This document shows, piece by piece, positions 24,757 to 33,014 of a stretch of DNA of 49,215 bases (positions are counted from its first letter, which is position 1; each line of letters starts with the position of its first letter). The notes under the pieces are model-generated. The model made no database searches and was not told the DNA's origin. It worked only from the letters and a program-made list of their open reading frames with translations. A program made the translations under genes and the position numbers. Source of the DNA: CBDUQI01 sp965369325. Its GTDB lineage: Bacteria > Pseudomonadota > Gammaproteobacteria > Steroidobacterales > JBCBZW01. The stretch lies in NCBI GenBank assembly GCA_965369325.1, contig CBDUQI010000013.1, forward strand, positions 1-49,215, in the 5' to 3' direction.

Positions 24757-25419
24757 TCAATTAGGCAGGGGTGGAATCACGATCGCCGCATCGGAATCGT
24801 GCTCACAAAATGCCGGGCCACGCCCAGGCAGTCCGAGCAATTGTACCGCGCTACCCGACATCCGTTGCAGTAGCGCGGGGTCATCGTGCAATTTGGCCAG
24901 CACCAGCAGGCCCTGAACGTAAGCCAGCACGGCCTGCGCCGCCTGATGGGTATCCAGCGGCGCCAGTTCGCCGGCTTCTATAGCCTCCTGCAATGCGCCG
25001 GCAATCAACTGCGCCTGCTGATCGAAAATATCCAGCAGCTTGTTGCGGACCGCCTCGCTTTGGGTGCTGAGCTCGACTGCCAGATTCCCAAAATGGCAAC
25101 CGGGCATGCGCCCACATCGCTTGCGTGCGTCGCTCTGCGCATCCGCGAATCCTTCGATAAACCGCTGTATGCGCAACAAGGGAGGCAAAGTAGAGGCAAA
25201 CACCGGCACCATCACCTCGTCACGGATACTGATCCACTGCCGATCGAGCGCCTCCAGCGCCAACACTTCCTTGGAGGCGAAGAAGTGATAGAAGCTGCCC
25301 TTGTTCACACCCGCGTGAGCGCAGACTTGCTGCACGCCTACGTTGGAGTAGCTGCGCACATTGATCAGTTCAATCGCGCTGTCCAGCAGGCGCTCACGTG
25401 CATTGCTTACCCGACCCAT
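24757..25419 (-). CDS. TetR-family regulator, NemR/AcuR-like
   Basis: A 220-residue repressor. The N-terminal helix-turn-helix is typical (RLLDSAIELI...SNVGVQQVCAHAGVNKGSFYHFFASKE). The ligand domain contains MPGCHFGNLAVELS, and a Cys in this position is used as the redox or electrophile sensor in NemR. AAGGAG stands 8 bases before the ATG at 25419. The gene lies downstream of thioredoxin on the same strand. Two palindromes built from TTGACC/GGTCAA half sites cover the thioredoxin promoter, so this protein probably represses trx and itself. The link between a Cys-bearing regulator and thioredoxin suggests response to electrophiles or disulfide stress; this is inference. Confidence 0.88.
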   Translation of the reverse strand: MGRVSNARERLLDSAIELINVRSYSNVGVQQVCAHAGVNKGSFYHFFASKEVLALEALDRQWISIRDEVMVPVFASTLPPLLRIQRFIEGFADAQSDARKRCGRMPGCHFGNLAVELSTQSEAVRNKLLDIFDQQAQLIAGALQEAIEAGELAPLDTHQAAQAVLAYVQGLLVLAKLHDDPALLQRMSGSAVQLLGLPGRGPAFCEHDSDAAIVIPPLPN

Positions 25420-25532
25420 TGCCCGACTCCTTGACGGCTGAGCGGTCCGCTCCCCCCGGATACTTGTCCGGGAATCCACCGCGGACCGGCATTGGCGCGG
25501 GTCGACTGTGCGGCGATGCCAACCGGCATGCC

Positions 25533-25560
25533 GCACAGGCCTATCCGCGCGCGCCTGTGC
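25533..25560 (-). terminator. Hairpin after the thioredoxin gene
   Basis: GCACAGGC (25533-25540) and GCCTGTGC (25553-25560) pair perfectly with a 12-base loop, starting one base after the thioredoxin stop codon. No T-run follows on the minus strand, so read-through into the TetR gene is likely. It may set a higher level of trx than of regulator mRNA. Confidence 0.4.
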
Positions 25561-25561
25561 G

Positions 25562-25897
25562 CTAGCTGATGAGCGCTTCTAGCTTATCTTCGTACTCCTG
25601 CTCCGGGCGTACACCAATCATGGTGTCCTGCACTTCGCCGTTGACAAAAAGCAGCACGGAGGGGATTGAGCGAATGCCGTAGCGACGCGCCACTTCAGCC
25701 GCACTGTCGACGTCTACTTTGGTGACTTTCGCACGCCCGTCGAACTTGTCGGCCAGCTTCTCGACGATCGGCCCAAGCATCCGACATGGACCACACCACT
25801 CGGCCCAGAAATCGACCAAGACGGGCACGTCGGACTTGAGCACATGCTCATCAAAACTGCCATCGTCGAGATGCAGCAGCGCGTTACTCTCTGACAT
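25562..25897 (-). CDS. Thioredoxin
   Basis: A 111-residue thioredoxin with active site WCGPC (Cys35, Cys38), the cis-proline in GIRSIPSVLLF, and full family length (E. coli TrxA 109). It reduces protein disulfides in the cytoplasm. The chosen ATG has GGAG 8 bases upstream. A strong promoter lies just before it and is covered by TetR-type palindromes, so unlike a housekeeping trxA this gene seems to be inducible. A second, constitutive thioredoxin elsewhere in the genome is therefore likely (inference). Confidence 0.93.
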   Translation of the reverse strand: MSESNALLHLDDGSFDEHVLKSDVPVLVDFWAEWCGPCRMLGPIVEKLADKFDGRAKVTKVDVDSAAEVARRYGIRSIPSVLLFVNGEVQDTMIGVRPEQEYEDKLEALIS

Positions 25898-25917
25898 TAC
25901 ATAGTCTCCATTAGTAC

Positions 25918-25927
25918 TTGACCGGTC
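25918..25927. promoter_or_regulatory. Operator-like palindrome at the trx start site
   Basis: TTGACCGGTC contains the palindrome GACCGGTC (25920-25927). It sits at the expected transcription start of the thioredoxin promoter and shares the TTGACC half site with the operator at 25939-25954. Confidence 0.5.
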
Positions 25928-25931
25928 GTCT

Positions 25932-25959
25932 ATTATAGTTGACCGAGCGGTCAAGTCAA
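25932..25959 (-). promoter_or_regulatory. Promoter of the thioredoxin-TetR unit
   Basis: On the minus strand TTGACT (25959-25954) and a perfect TATAAT (25937-25932) are 16 bases apart, a near-consensus sigma-70 promoter. Start of transcription is expected near 25925, giving a ~28-base leader to the thioredoxin ATG. Confidence 0.75.
25939..25954. promoter_or_regulatory. Perfect palindromic operator between -35 and -10
   Basis: TTGACCG-AG-CGGTCAA is a perfect 7-base inverted repeat with a 2-base centre. It fills the spacer of the trx promoter, the position where a bound repressor blocks RNA polymerase. Length and symmetry suit a TetR dimer, and the TetR gene lies downstream. Confidence 0.7.
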
Positions 25960-25990
25960 GCCTGAGGCATCAAGCAGGCCATCGGGACCT

Positions 25991-26431
25991 TTAGACTGGT
26001 ATAACATCCCGTAACGAAACGGATTTTCCACGAAAAAGCGCAATCAGGTTATGCGCTTGGTCCCGTACTTCCACATCGTAGATGCCGGTACGAGCTGTAC
26101 GATGGCGCTCCCTGGCTTCCGCGACCAGTCGGTCACCCTCCTTCGCCGGGCGCACAAATGAGATATCGGCTGCCGCCGCCAGTGTCACCTGCCCGTACCC
26201 GTTACAGGCGTAGGCAAAGGCCGAATCGGCCAATAGGAAGAGATAGCCTCCATGACACACGCCATGTCCGTTCACCATACGGGCGGACACTGTCACCGAG
26301 GCCTGCGAAACGCCAGCTGTACTCACTTGCGCCGTGATGCCAAGATCTTGCGCCACTTGGTCGAACTTCATCATGGTCGCGGCGCAGGCACGCGCTAGTT
26401 CGTCGCCCTCCAGAGCTGGCTTATCACTCAT
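25991..26431 (-). CDS. paaI: PaaI-type hotdog thioesterase
   Basis: A 146-residue hotdog-fold acyl-CoA thioesterase. It carries the PaaI signature NGHGVCHGGYLFLLADSAFAYACN with the catalytic Asp in LLADSAF, plus ADISFVRPAKEGD and a C-terminal LFRGKS. E. coli PaaI (140 residues) removes CoA from dead-end hydroxyphenylacetyl-CoA products. Here no phenylacetate genes are near. It starts 10 bases after purA and is probably its operon tail, so it may serve as a general aryl- or acyl-CoA proofreading thioesterase. The ATG fits the family N-terminus, although the frame is open well upstream inside purA. Confidence 0.88.
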   Translation of the reverse strand: MSDKPALEGDELARACAATMMKFDQVAQDLGITAQVSTAGVSQASVTVSARMVNGHGVCHGGYLFLLADSAFAYACNGYGQVTLAAAADISFVRPAKEGDRLVAEARERHRTARTGIYDVEVRDQAHNLIALFRGKSVSLRDVIPV

Positions 26432-26441
26432 CGGCGCCGCC

Positions 26442-27734
26442 TCACGCAAACAGGTCGCGCAACACGATAGTGTGGTCGCGCTCGGCGCCAGTGGACACGA
26501 TACAAATGGACACGCCTGCCAATTGCTCAATACGCTGCAGATAAGCTGTCGCTGCCGCCGGCAACTGGTCGTATTGAGTTGCACCCGCCGTGGGTTCGCT
26601 CCAGCCCGGCACCGTCTCGTAGATGGGCTGGCAGGCCTCCAATTCCGCGCTATCTAATGGGGGCAGTTCCAACCGCTGCCCGTCCAGTTCGTAAGCCACG
26701 CAGATGCGCAGCGATTTCAGCCCATCCAGCACGTCCAGCTTGGTAATGCACATGCAGGTAATACCGCTGGCCATCACCGCGCGCCGCAAGGCGACCGCAT
26801 CAAGCCAGCCACAGCGTCGCGGCCGCCCGGTGGTGGCGCCGAACTCAACGCCCACGCGCCCCAAGTGCTCGCCGGTGTGATCGTCAAGCTCGGTGGGGAA
26901 CGGCCCTGCGCCAACGCGCGTGCTGTACGCCTTCACAATCCCCAGCACCTCGTCCAGCTTGCAAGGGCCGGTGCCGCTGCCGGTGCTGGCAGTGGCGGCA
27001 GTGGTATTGGAGGAGGTGACAAACGGGTAAGTCCCGTGGTCGATATCCAGCAATGCGCCCTGCGCCCCTTCAAACAGCAAGTGACGGCCCTGCGCCCTCA
27101 GTGCGGTAATCCGTTCGGCCACATCCACCACCATCTGGCCCAGGCGCTCACCCAGCGATAGTTGCTGCTTAACGGTCTCCTCAACGCTCACCGGCTCGGC
27201 ACCGTAATATTCGGTAAGCATGAAATTATGCATGTCCATCAGCGACGCCAGTTTGTTGCGGAACCGCTGCGGATGTGCCAGATCGCACACGCGCACGGCA
27301 CGGCGAGCCACTTTGTCTTCATAGGCCGGGCCGATGCCACGACCGGTGGTGCCGATGGCGGCATCGCCACGACGCTTTTCACGCGCGTTGTCCAGTGCGA
27401 TGTGCGATGGCAGAATTAACGGGCAGGCACCGCTGACCACGATGCGTTTTTTCACCTGCTTGCCCGCCGCCTCAAGCGCATCGATCTCCTCGAACAAGGC
27501 CGGCAGCGACAGAACCACGCCATTCCCGATCATGCACTGCACACCTTCGTGCAACACTCCCGAGGGGATCAGATGCAGTACCGTTTTGTGCCCATCGATA
27601 ACCAGCGTATGCCCAGCGTTATGCCCCCCCTGATAACGCACAACACCGCCCACGGCCTCGGTGAGCAGATCCACAATCTTGCCCTTGCCTTCATCGCCCC
27701 ACTGAGCGCCAATGACCACTACACTGCGGCTCAT
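26442..27734 (-). CDS. purA: Adenylosuccinate synthetase
   Basis: A 430-residue PurA (E. coli 432). It joins IMP and aspartate with GTP to form adenylosuccinate, the first step from IMP to AMP. Seen are the GTP loop GAQWGDEGKGK, the YQGGHNAGHT segment with catalytic His, GTTGRGIGPAYEDK, and GRPRRCGWLD. It is preceded on the same strand by yjeT and hflC, the usual gammaproteobacterial order, and followed by the PaaI-type gene. Confidence 0.98.
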   Translation of the reverse strand: MSRSVVVIGAQWGDEGKGKIVDLLTEAVGGVVRYQGGHNAGHTLVIDGHKTVLHLIPSGVLHEGVQCMIGNGVVLSLPALFEEIDALEAAGKQVKKRIVVSGACPLILPSHIALDNAREKRRGDAAIGTTGRGIGPAYEDKVARRAVRVCDLAHPQRFRNKLASLMDMHNFMLTEYYGAEPVSVEETVKQQLSLGERLGQMVVDVAERITALRAQGRHLLFEGAQGALLDIDHGTYPFVTSSNTTAATASTGSGTGPCKLDEVLGIVKAYSTRVGAGPFPTELDDHTGEHLGRVGVEFGATTGRPRRCGWLDAVALRRAVMASGITCMCITKLDVLDGLKSLRICVAYELDGQRLELPPLDSAELEACQPIYETVPGWSEPTAGATQYDQLPAAATAYLQRIEQLAGVSICIVSTGAERDHTIVLRDLFA

Positions 27735-27772
27735 GCGACTTGTCTTCCTTTAGAAAAGAACGCGTACATCAG

Positions 27773-27967
27773 CTACAGCACTCGCACGATGTAGAGCATG
27801 ATCAGCCCCGCACTGATGGCGGTAAGACCGATGAATCGCAACTGACCGTCGTTAAGCTGACTGATCATTGAAATGGTACGCCGCAACGCTTGCGGATTAG
27901 CGAACGGTGCCAACCCTTCAAACACCAAAAACAACGCGAACCCGGTAAAAAAGTCCTGCCAGTCCAT
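27773..27967 (-). CDS. yjeT: Small membrane protein, DUF2065/YjeT family
   Basis: A 64-residue inner-membrane protein with two predicted helices (FTGFALFLVFEGLAPF and FIGLTAISAGLIMLYIV) separated by a short polar loop with NPQALRRTI. This is the DUF2065 pattern, and the gene is found between hflC and purA in many gammaproteobacteria. Its function is unknown. Location beside hflKC suggests a membrane-linked role, but that is inference from context. Confidence 0.92.
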   Translation of the reverse strand: MDWQDFFTGFALFLVFEGLAPFANPQALRRTISMISQLNDGQLRFIGLTAISAGLIMLYIVRVL

Positions 27968-28003
27968 CAGCGCTCGCGTTGTTCGGCCGCACTATCCGAG
28001 GCG

Positions 28004-28024
28004 CGCCCGCGGACAATGCGGGCG
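28004..28024 (-). repeat. Hairpin between hflC and yjeT
   Basis: CGCCCGC (28004-28010) and GCGGGCG (28018-28024) are perfectly complementary with a 7-base loop in the 80-base gap. No T-run follows. It may lower read-through from hflC or protect the upstream transcript. Confidence 0.35.
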
Positions 28025-28047
28025 CTCCGCGCTTTCCCCGCAAGCAC

Positions 28048-28917
28048 TTATTCCTGCCCGGTAGAGCTGTTCAGGTATTTGAAGAAGTCGCTGTCCGGCT
28101 GCAACACCAGCACATCACCGTTACCGCCAAGGGAATCCCGATAGGCCTGCATGCTGCGATGGAAGTTGTAGAACTCCCGGTTCCGGTTGTAAGCGTTAGC
28201 GTAGACTTCGGCTGATTTTGCATCGCCTGCACCACGGGTAATCTGCGCTTGCTTGCGAGCGTTCGCGCGAATCACCACCGCCTCACGATCCGCCTCAGCA
28301 CGAATCCGCTCTGAGGCCTCGTGCCCCTCAGCGCGTAACAGATTCGCCACCCGTACACGCTCCTGGCGCATGCGGTTAAACACCGATTCGCTGACCTCGT
28401 CCGGCAGATCCAGGCGCTTCACCCGCACATCCACGATGACAACACCCAACTCAGCGGTCGTTGGCGCGGCCTTGGACAGCACCTCGCCCACCAGCTCGGT
28501 ACGCTGCGCGGTGACGACCTCTTGTACGGTGCGTATGGCGAATTCGGCGCGGATACCATCTTTGATAATCTCAATCAGGCGCTGCGCCGCAAACTCTTGC
28601 CGTCCATTGGTCGCCCGGTAGTACTGGGCGGGATCTTCAATCCGCCACTTCACAAAGAACGTGACCAGCAGGTTCTTTTTCTCGTTGGTCAAAAACTCTT
28701 CGGTCGAGTTATTGATGGTGAGGATGCGGCGCTCCAGCAGCAACACGTTCTCGTACGGCGGCTTAAAGTGTAAGCCAGGCTCGTAGTCGTCCTTGAGCAC
28801 TTCACCAAAGCGGAATTTCACCGCGTGCTCCCACTCGTTGACCGCGAATACCGACATCCGGCCAATCACCACAATGCCCACCAATACAAGTAACAACACG
28901 AATCTTCCGGTGCTCAT
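28048..28917 (-). CDS. hflC: FtsH protease modulator HflC
   Basis: A 289-residue SPFH/band-7 protein with an N-terminal membrane anchor (FVLLLVLVGIVVIGRMSVFAV) and a large periplasm-facing SPFH domain followed by a helical region (RIRAEADREAVVIRANARK). With HflK it forms a cage around the FtsH membrane protease and limits its action on membrane substrates. The start overlaps the last base of hflK (TAATG), so translation is coupled. Length and order match the family. Confidence 0.97.
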   Translation of the reverse strand: MSTGRFVLLLVLVGIVVIGRMSVFAVNEWEHAVKFRFGEVLKDDYEPGLHFKPPYENVLLLERRILTINNSTEEFLTNEKKNLLVTFFVKWRIEDPAQYYRATNGRQEFAAQRLIEIIKDGIRAEFAIRTVQEVVTAQRTELVGEVLSKAAPTTAELGVVIVDVRVKRLDLPDEVSESVFNRMRQERVRVANLLRAEGHEASERIRAEADREAVVIRANARKQAQITRGAGDAKSAEVYANAYNRNREFYNFHRSMQAYRDSLGGNGDVLVLQPDSDFFKYLNSSTGQE

Positions 28918-30041
28918 TAGCGTCCTCCCCGGCTGCGCGCATCTTCACGAGTGCGCCTTGCGGTATCGCTCGTAGGCGCAACCGCCGTTGCACTGGGCCC
29001 GCGACCTGCTGGGCCGCTGCTGCGACCGCGTTGCTGCTCCATCAATTTGTCGATAGGCAGGTACAGCAGGTTTCCACTGCCATCTGAATCCATCAGCACT
29101 TTGTTGGAGCGACCGTACACTTCCTCAACCGTCTCCAGATACAGGCGCTGACGGGTAACCTCGGGCGCCGCTTCGTACTCTTTCAGCAAGGCCAGAAACC
29201 GATCCGTCTCACCTTCCGCATCGGCGATCACCTGATCGCGATGGGCGATCGCCGCCTCCAGCTCACGCGCGGCAGCACCACGCGCCCGTGGCAACACATC
29301 GTTGGCGTAGGCTTCGGCCTCCAGGGAGAAGCGTTCCTGGTCCTCACGGGCCTTGATCGCGTCTTGTACCGCCGCCTGCACCTGGGTAGGAAAATTCGCA
29401 TCCTGAAGGTTGGCAGAGGTAATTTGGATGCCGGTTTCGTACGCATCAAGTGTGGTCTGGACGAGCTCCGCGGTGCGCTGTGAAATATCCGCACGACCTT
29501 CGCGCAAAATAAAATCCAGCGTGCTCTCGCCGACCACTTCGCGAATGGCGCTTTCGGACACTTCGTTAAGGGTAAACTCCGGTTCGCGTACATTAAACAA
29601 GTACTGCGCCGGATTGGCCCGCCGGTACTGAATGGCCAGATCCACCGCGATGATGTTCTCATCCGAGGTCAGCATGCGGGTGGAATGCTGGTACTTCTCA
29701 ATGCTGGCGACGTTGACCTTGTAGACCACCTCGATGGGCCACGGGAAATGCCAGTGCAGCCCTGGAGTGGTGGTCGCGACGTACTTACCAAAGCGTAACT
29801 CAACGCCGCGCTCCGGTTCGTCCACCTTGTAAAGCCCCGACAGCGCCCAGGCCGCCAGCAATGCGATGCTGATAAGGCCCAGGCCAATACCGCCACCGCC
29901 CGAGCCGCCAGCACTACTGCTGCCACCGAACGTGCCAAATTTTCGCTGCATGCGCTTTAACAGTGCATCCAGATCGGGTGGACCCTCGCCGTTTCCACCA
30001 TCCCAGGGATTTTTCGGTCCCCTGCCTTCATTGCCGGCCAT
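28917..30041 (-). CDS. hflK: FtsH protease modulator HflK
   Basis: A 374-residue partner of HflC. The N-terminus has the conserved NPWDGG motif (GPKNPWDGGNGEGPPDLD) and a Gly/Ser-rich stretch before the membrane helix (GLISIALLAAWALSGLY). An SPFH domain (EPERGVELRFGKY...) and a long helix follow, and the protein ends in a Pro/Arg-rich tail. It forms the HflKC complex in the inner membrane. hflX lies 15 bases upstream on the same strand. Confidence 0.97.
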   Translation of the reverse strand: MAGNEGRGPKNPWDGGNGEGPPDLDALLKRMQRKFGTFGGSSSAGGSGGGGIGLGLISIALLAAWALSGLYKVDEPERGVELRFGKYVATTTPGLHWHFPWPIEVVYKVNVASIEKYQHSTRMLTSDENIIAVDLAIQYRRANPAQYLFNVREPEFTLNEVSESAIREVVGESTLDFILREGRADISQRTAELVQTTLDAYETGIQITSANLQDANFPTQVQAAVQDAIKAREDQERFSLEAEAYANDVLPRARGAAARELEAAIAHRDQVIADAEGETDRFLALLKEYEAAPEVTRQRLYLETVEEVYGRSNKVLMDSDGSGNLLYLPIDKLMEQQRGRSSGPAGRGPSATAVAPTSDTARRTREDARSRGGR

Positions 30042-30056
30042 TTGTATCTGTGTCCT

Positions 30057-31445
30057 TCACCCGGGCGCGCCAGGCGTAGCATCCGCCTTCGAAGCGCGCG
30101 ATTGTAAGAAGCCACCGGTATCAGCACAAGTCGCGTACCGGGCTGGCAGTGACAACTCGAAACCCTCGTCCTTGCAGATGCGTTCCAGCGCGCGCTTGGC
30201 GAGCCCCACCTGCACATCCCATCCTCCGTCCTCGCACACCTGCTCGCCCTTGACCGCAGCGGCCTCAAACAAGCGGGCTCGCATTCGGGCATGCTGCGGC
30301 CCGAGATGTAGTACCCCGTGATACCACGGTGGGCGCAGACGTTGCGCGATTGCATCCAGCAATTGCGGCATTCCTTCACCAGTGGCGGCGCAAACCCACA
30401 CGCGTACGGCGAGTCCGTTTTCGTCCCGATCCACGCGCGCAACATCGCCACTGAGATCGATCTTATTCCAAACTTCCAGCTGAGGCAGGTCATTCGCACC
30501 AATCTGCTCCAGCACCGAGGCGACCTCGGCCATGCGATCGCGTCGCTGCTCATCGCTAGCGTCAATCACATGCAGCAGCAGGCTGGCTTCACGCGTCTCC
30601 TGCAAAGTCGCGCGAAACGCCGCCACCAATTCGTGCGGCAGCGAGCGCACGAAGCCCACGGTGTCGGCTAATACCGCCGCATCGCAGTCAGGCAGGGCTA
30701 ACTGCCTGAGGGTGGGGTCTAACGTGGCAAACAACTGATCGGCTGAATATACATTGGCCCCGGTCAGGCAGTTGAAAAGGGTCGATTTTCCGGCGTTGGT
30801 ATAGCCCACCAGCGAGACCGTCGGCACTTCCGCCCGCTGACGGGTCTGTCGCCCCAGGTGACGCTGTTTGTCCACCTTATTCAGGCGCTGGCGCAATGTA
30901 CGGATCCGATGCCCCAGCAGACGGCGGTCAGTTTCCAGTTGGGTTTCACCCGGACCACGCAAGCCGATACCCCCCTTTTGACGCTCCAGGTGAGTCCAGC
31001 CTCTGACCAGGCGCGTGGACAAATGACGCAGCTGCGCCAGTTCCACCTGCAACTTTCCTTCGAACGTGCGTGCCCGTTGGGCGAAGATATCCAGGATCAA
31101 ACCGCTACGATCCAGCACCCGACAGCTCAAACGCCGCTCCAGATTGCGCTCCTGACTGGGGCTGAGCGCGGCATCCACCAGCACGACATGCGCCTCTGTC
31201 TGTTCCACCAGATCGGCCAGCTCGTCGAGTTTGCCGGTGCCAATCAGATAACGTGCCCGGGGGCTGCGAAGGCTGGCACTGAGCGCGCCCACCTCCTGCA
31301 CGCCTGCAGAGTGGGCCAGATCACTGAACTCCTGCCGGTCCGCAGCGGCCACCCGATCATTCAATGCCACATGCAGCAGCACTGCGCGCTCGGGGCCGCG
31401 TAATTCGCCATCCGGTGCGGACGGACGATCTATGCTACTGCTCAT
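30057..31445 (-). CDS. hflX: Ribosome-associated GTPase HflX
   Basis: A 462-residue HflX. An N-terminal HflX domain (VVLVDAALSPSQERNLE, then the helical GGIGLRGPGETQLETDRR) precedes the GTPase with P-loop GYTNAGKST, switch DTVGFVRSLP and NKID. HflX splits or rescues stalled ribosomes, especially in stress. The chosen ATG at 31445 suits the family; the frame is open a further 49 codons but these lack similarity. The C-terminal extension after ~residue 380 is longer than in E. coli (426 residues). A 208-base gap to hfq holds no recognised gene. Confidence 0.95.
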   Translation of the reverse strand: MSSSIDRPSAPDGELRGPERAVLLHVALNDRVAAADRQEFSDLAHSAGVQEVGALSASLRSPRARYLIGTGKLDELADLVEQTEAHVVLVDAALSPSQERNLERRLSCRVLDRSGLILDIFAQRARTFEGKLQVELAQLRHLSTRLVRGWTHLERQKGGIGLRGPGETQLETDRRLLGHRIRTLRQRLNKVDKQRHLGRQTRQRAEVPTVSLVGYTNAGKSTLFNCLTGANVYSADQLFATLDPTLRQLALPDCDAAVLADTVGFVRSLPHELVAAFRATLQETREASLLLHVIDASDEQRRDRMAEVASVLEQIGANDLPQLEVWNKIDLSGDVARVDRDENGLAVRVWVCAATGEGMPQLLDAIAQRLRPPWYHGVLHLGPQHARMRARLFEAAAVKGEQVCEDGGWDVQVGLAKRALERICKDEGFELSLPARYATCADTGGFLQSRASKADATPGAPG

Positions 31446-31653
31446 GTGACTATGCCCAACTGGCGAGCGCGAAGAGGGGGCCACTGGTGCTAAGCCGCGC
31501 ATAGCACTGCCGTGCACGGCGCATCCCCGGCAGCCGGTATGAATTTTGGATAACTGTGCGCCGAATCGCACCAGCGGGTAAGGCTGATGCAAACTGGGTA
31601 GCGAACGACTTGCGCGAGAGTACTACGATATTTTGCCGTCCTTCCGCGGGTGT

Positions 31654-31899
31654 TTAGTCTTCACCCTTGGAGACTTCTTCAGGGTTGGGCAGACGCACAT
31701 TGCGCGCCGGCACTACCGTGGAGATAGCATGCTTGTAGACCATTTGACTCACACTGTTCTTCAGTAGCACAACAAACTGATCGAACGAGTCGATTTGCCC
31801 CTGCAGCTTAATCCCGTTTACAAGGTAAATCGACACCGGCACGTTCTCGCGCCGCAATGTATTGAGAAACGGATCTTGGAGAGATTGCCCTCTGGCCAT
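31654..31899 (-). CDS. hfq: RNA chaperone Hfq
   Basis: An 81-residue Hfq with both Sm motifs complete: ARGQSLQDPFLNTLR, VPVSIYLVNGIKLQGQI, FDQFVVLLKN and the proximal-face YKHAISTVVP. It forms a hexamer that pairs small RNAs with mRNAs. The ATG at 31899 has AGGTGAG at a good distance; a GTG three codons earlier is less like the family. The C-terminal tail is short and acidic (NPEEVSKGED). It lies between miaA and hflX as in most gammaproteobacteria. Confidence 0.98.
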   Translation of the reverse strand: MARGQSLQDPFLNTLRRENVPVSIYLVNGIKLQGQIDSFDQFVVLLKNSVSQMVYKHAISTVVPARNVRLPNPEEVSKGED

Positions 31900-32001
31900 C
31901 ACGCTCACCTGTTGTTTTAAATGTCTTCGTTTTGCCTTTTTTCAGGGCAACTTGAGAACCGCGCCCTGTCAGCGACAGGCCCGTCCTGGTTCTAACGCAG
32001 T

Positions 32002-32988
32002 CTATATTTGATCACAACGTTCCCTACCCGGCCTATGGGCGAGAACGGTTGCGACCTGCTCCAGAGCGCGAGTGTAGCCGCTTAAGTCGCTGTTATCCAG
32101 CCAAATTAGGGCGCGTTCGCTGCGCAGCCAGGTCATTTGCCGTTTCCCGAGCCCGCGGGTTGCATGCAAGGCCTGCTCTCGTGCCTGCGCGAAAGCGCAT
32201 TCCCCCGCACAATAGCGCCAGAATTGGCGATACCCAACCGCCCGCATCGAAGCCATCTTATCGGTCAAATCACCGCGTTCATACAGCCCCCGCACCTCCT
32301 GTACGAACCCCCGCGCCAGCATCTGCTCCAGCCGGACCTCAATTCGCTGATGCATCGTGGCGCGCTCCGGCGCCAGCGCGAACTTAACAAAAGCCAGTTG
32401 CGGCAGCGCGGCGCTCTCACGCGCCTGAATGACGCTAAGCGGTTCGCCTGTCAAACGAAATACCTCCAGCGCCCGCTGAATTCGCTGGGCATCATTAGCG
32501 TGGATGCGTGCCGCCGCCACTGGATCCACCGCCGCCAGGGTGGCGTGCACCGCCGGCCAGCCCAACCTGGCTGCCTCTTGGTCAATCTCAGCGCGCACCT
32601 GCGCATCAGCCTGCGGCAGCACCGCCAGCCCCTGTTGCAACACGCGGTAGTAAAGCATGGTGCCGCCGGCGAGCAGGGGCACGCGACCTGCCGCATGGAT
32701 CGCCTTAATGTGGCTCAGCGCATCGCTCAGGAAACGCCCGGCCGAGTAGGCCTCGGTGGGTTCACACACATCTATCAGCCGATGCGGCGCGCGGGCCAGC
32801 TCGGGCACGCTGGGCTTGGCCGTGCCGATATCCATGCCGCGATAGACCATGGCGGAATCGACACTGACAATGTCCATGGGATAGCGCTGCACCAGCTCCA
32901 TCGCCAAACTGGTTTTACCCGAGGCGGTGGGGCCCATCAGGAGCACCACCGGCAGCTCGCCGTTCGGGCCTGGTGCAATGCTGTGCAT
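32002..32988 (-). CDS. miaA: tRNA dimethylallyltransferase
   Basis: A 328-residue MiaA (E. coli 316). It transfers the dimethylallyl group to A37 of tRNAs that read UNN codons. Seen are the P-loop GPTASGKTSLA, the DSAMVYRGMDIGTAKP motif, GGTMLYYRVLQQGL, and RQMTWLRSE near the end. It starts 26 bases after mutL. A short hairpin (31965-31979, CCTGTC/GACAGG) lies in the gap to hfq, without a T-run. Confidence 0.97.
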   Translation of the reverse strand: MHSIAPGPNGELPVVLLMGPTASGKTSLAMELVQRYPMDIVSVDSAMVYRGMDIGTAKPSVPELARAPHRLIDVCEPTEAYSAGRFLSDALSHIKAIHAAGRVPLLAGGTMLYYRVLQQGLAVLPQADAQVRAEIDQEAARLGWPAVHATLAAVDPVAAARIHANDAQRIQRALEVFRLTGEPLSVIQARESAALPQLAFVKFALAPERATMHQRIEVRLEQMLARGFVQEVRGLYERGDLTDKMASMRAVGYRQFWRYCAGECAFAQAREQALHATRGLGKRQMTWLRSERALIWLDNSDLSGYTRALEQVATVLAHRPGRERCDQI

Positions 32989-33014
32989 CGTAAGTGTCTC
33001 GGGTTAGGCGTGGC

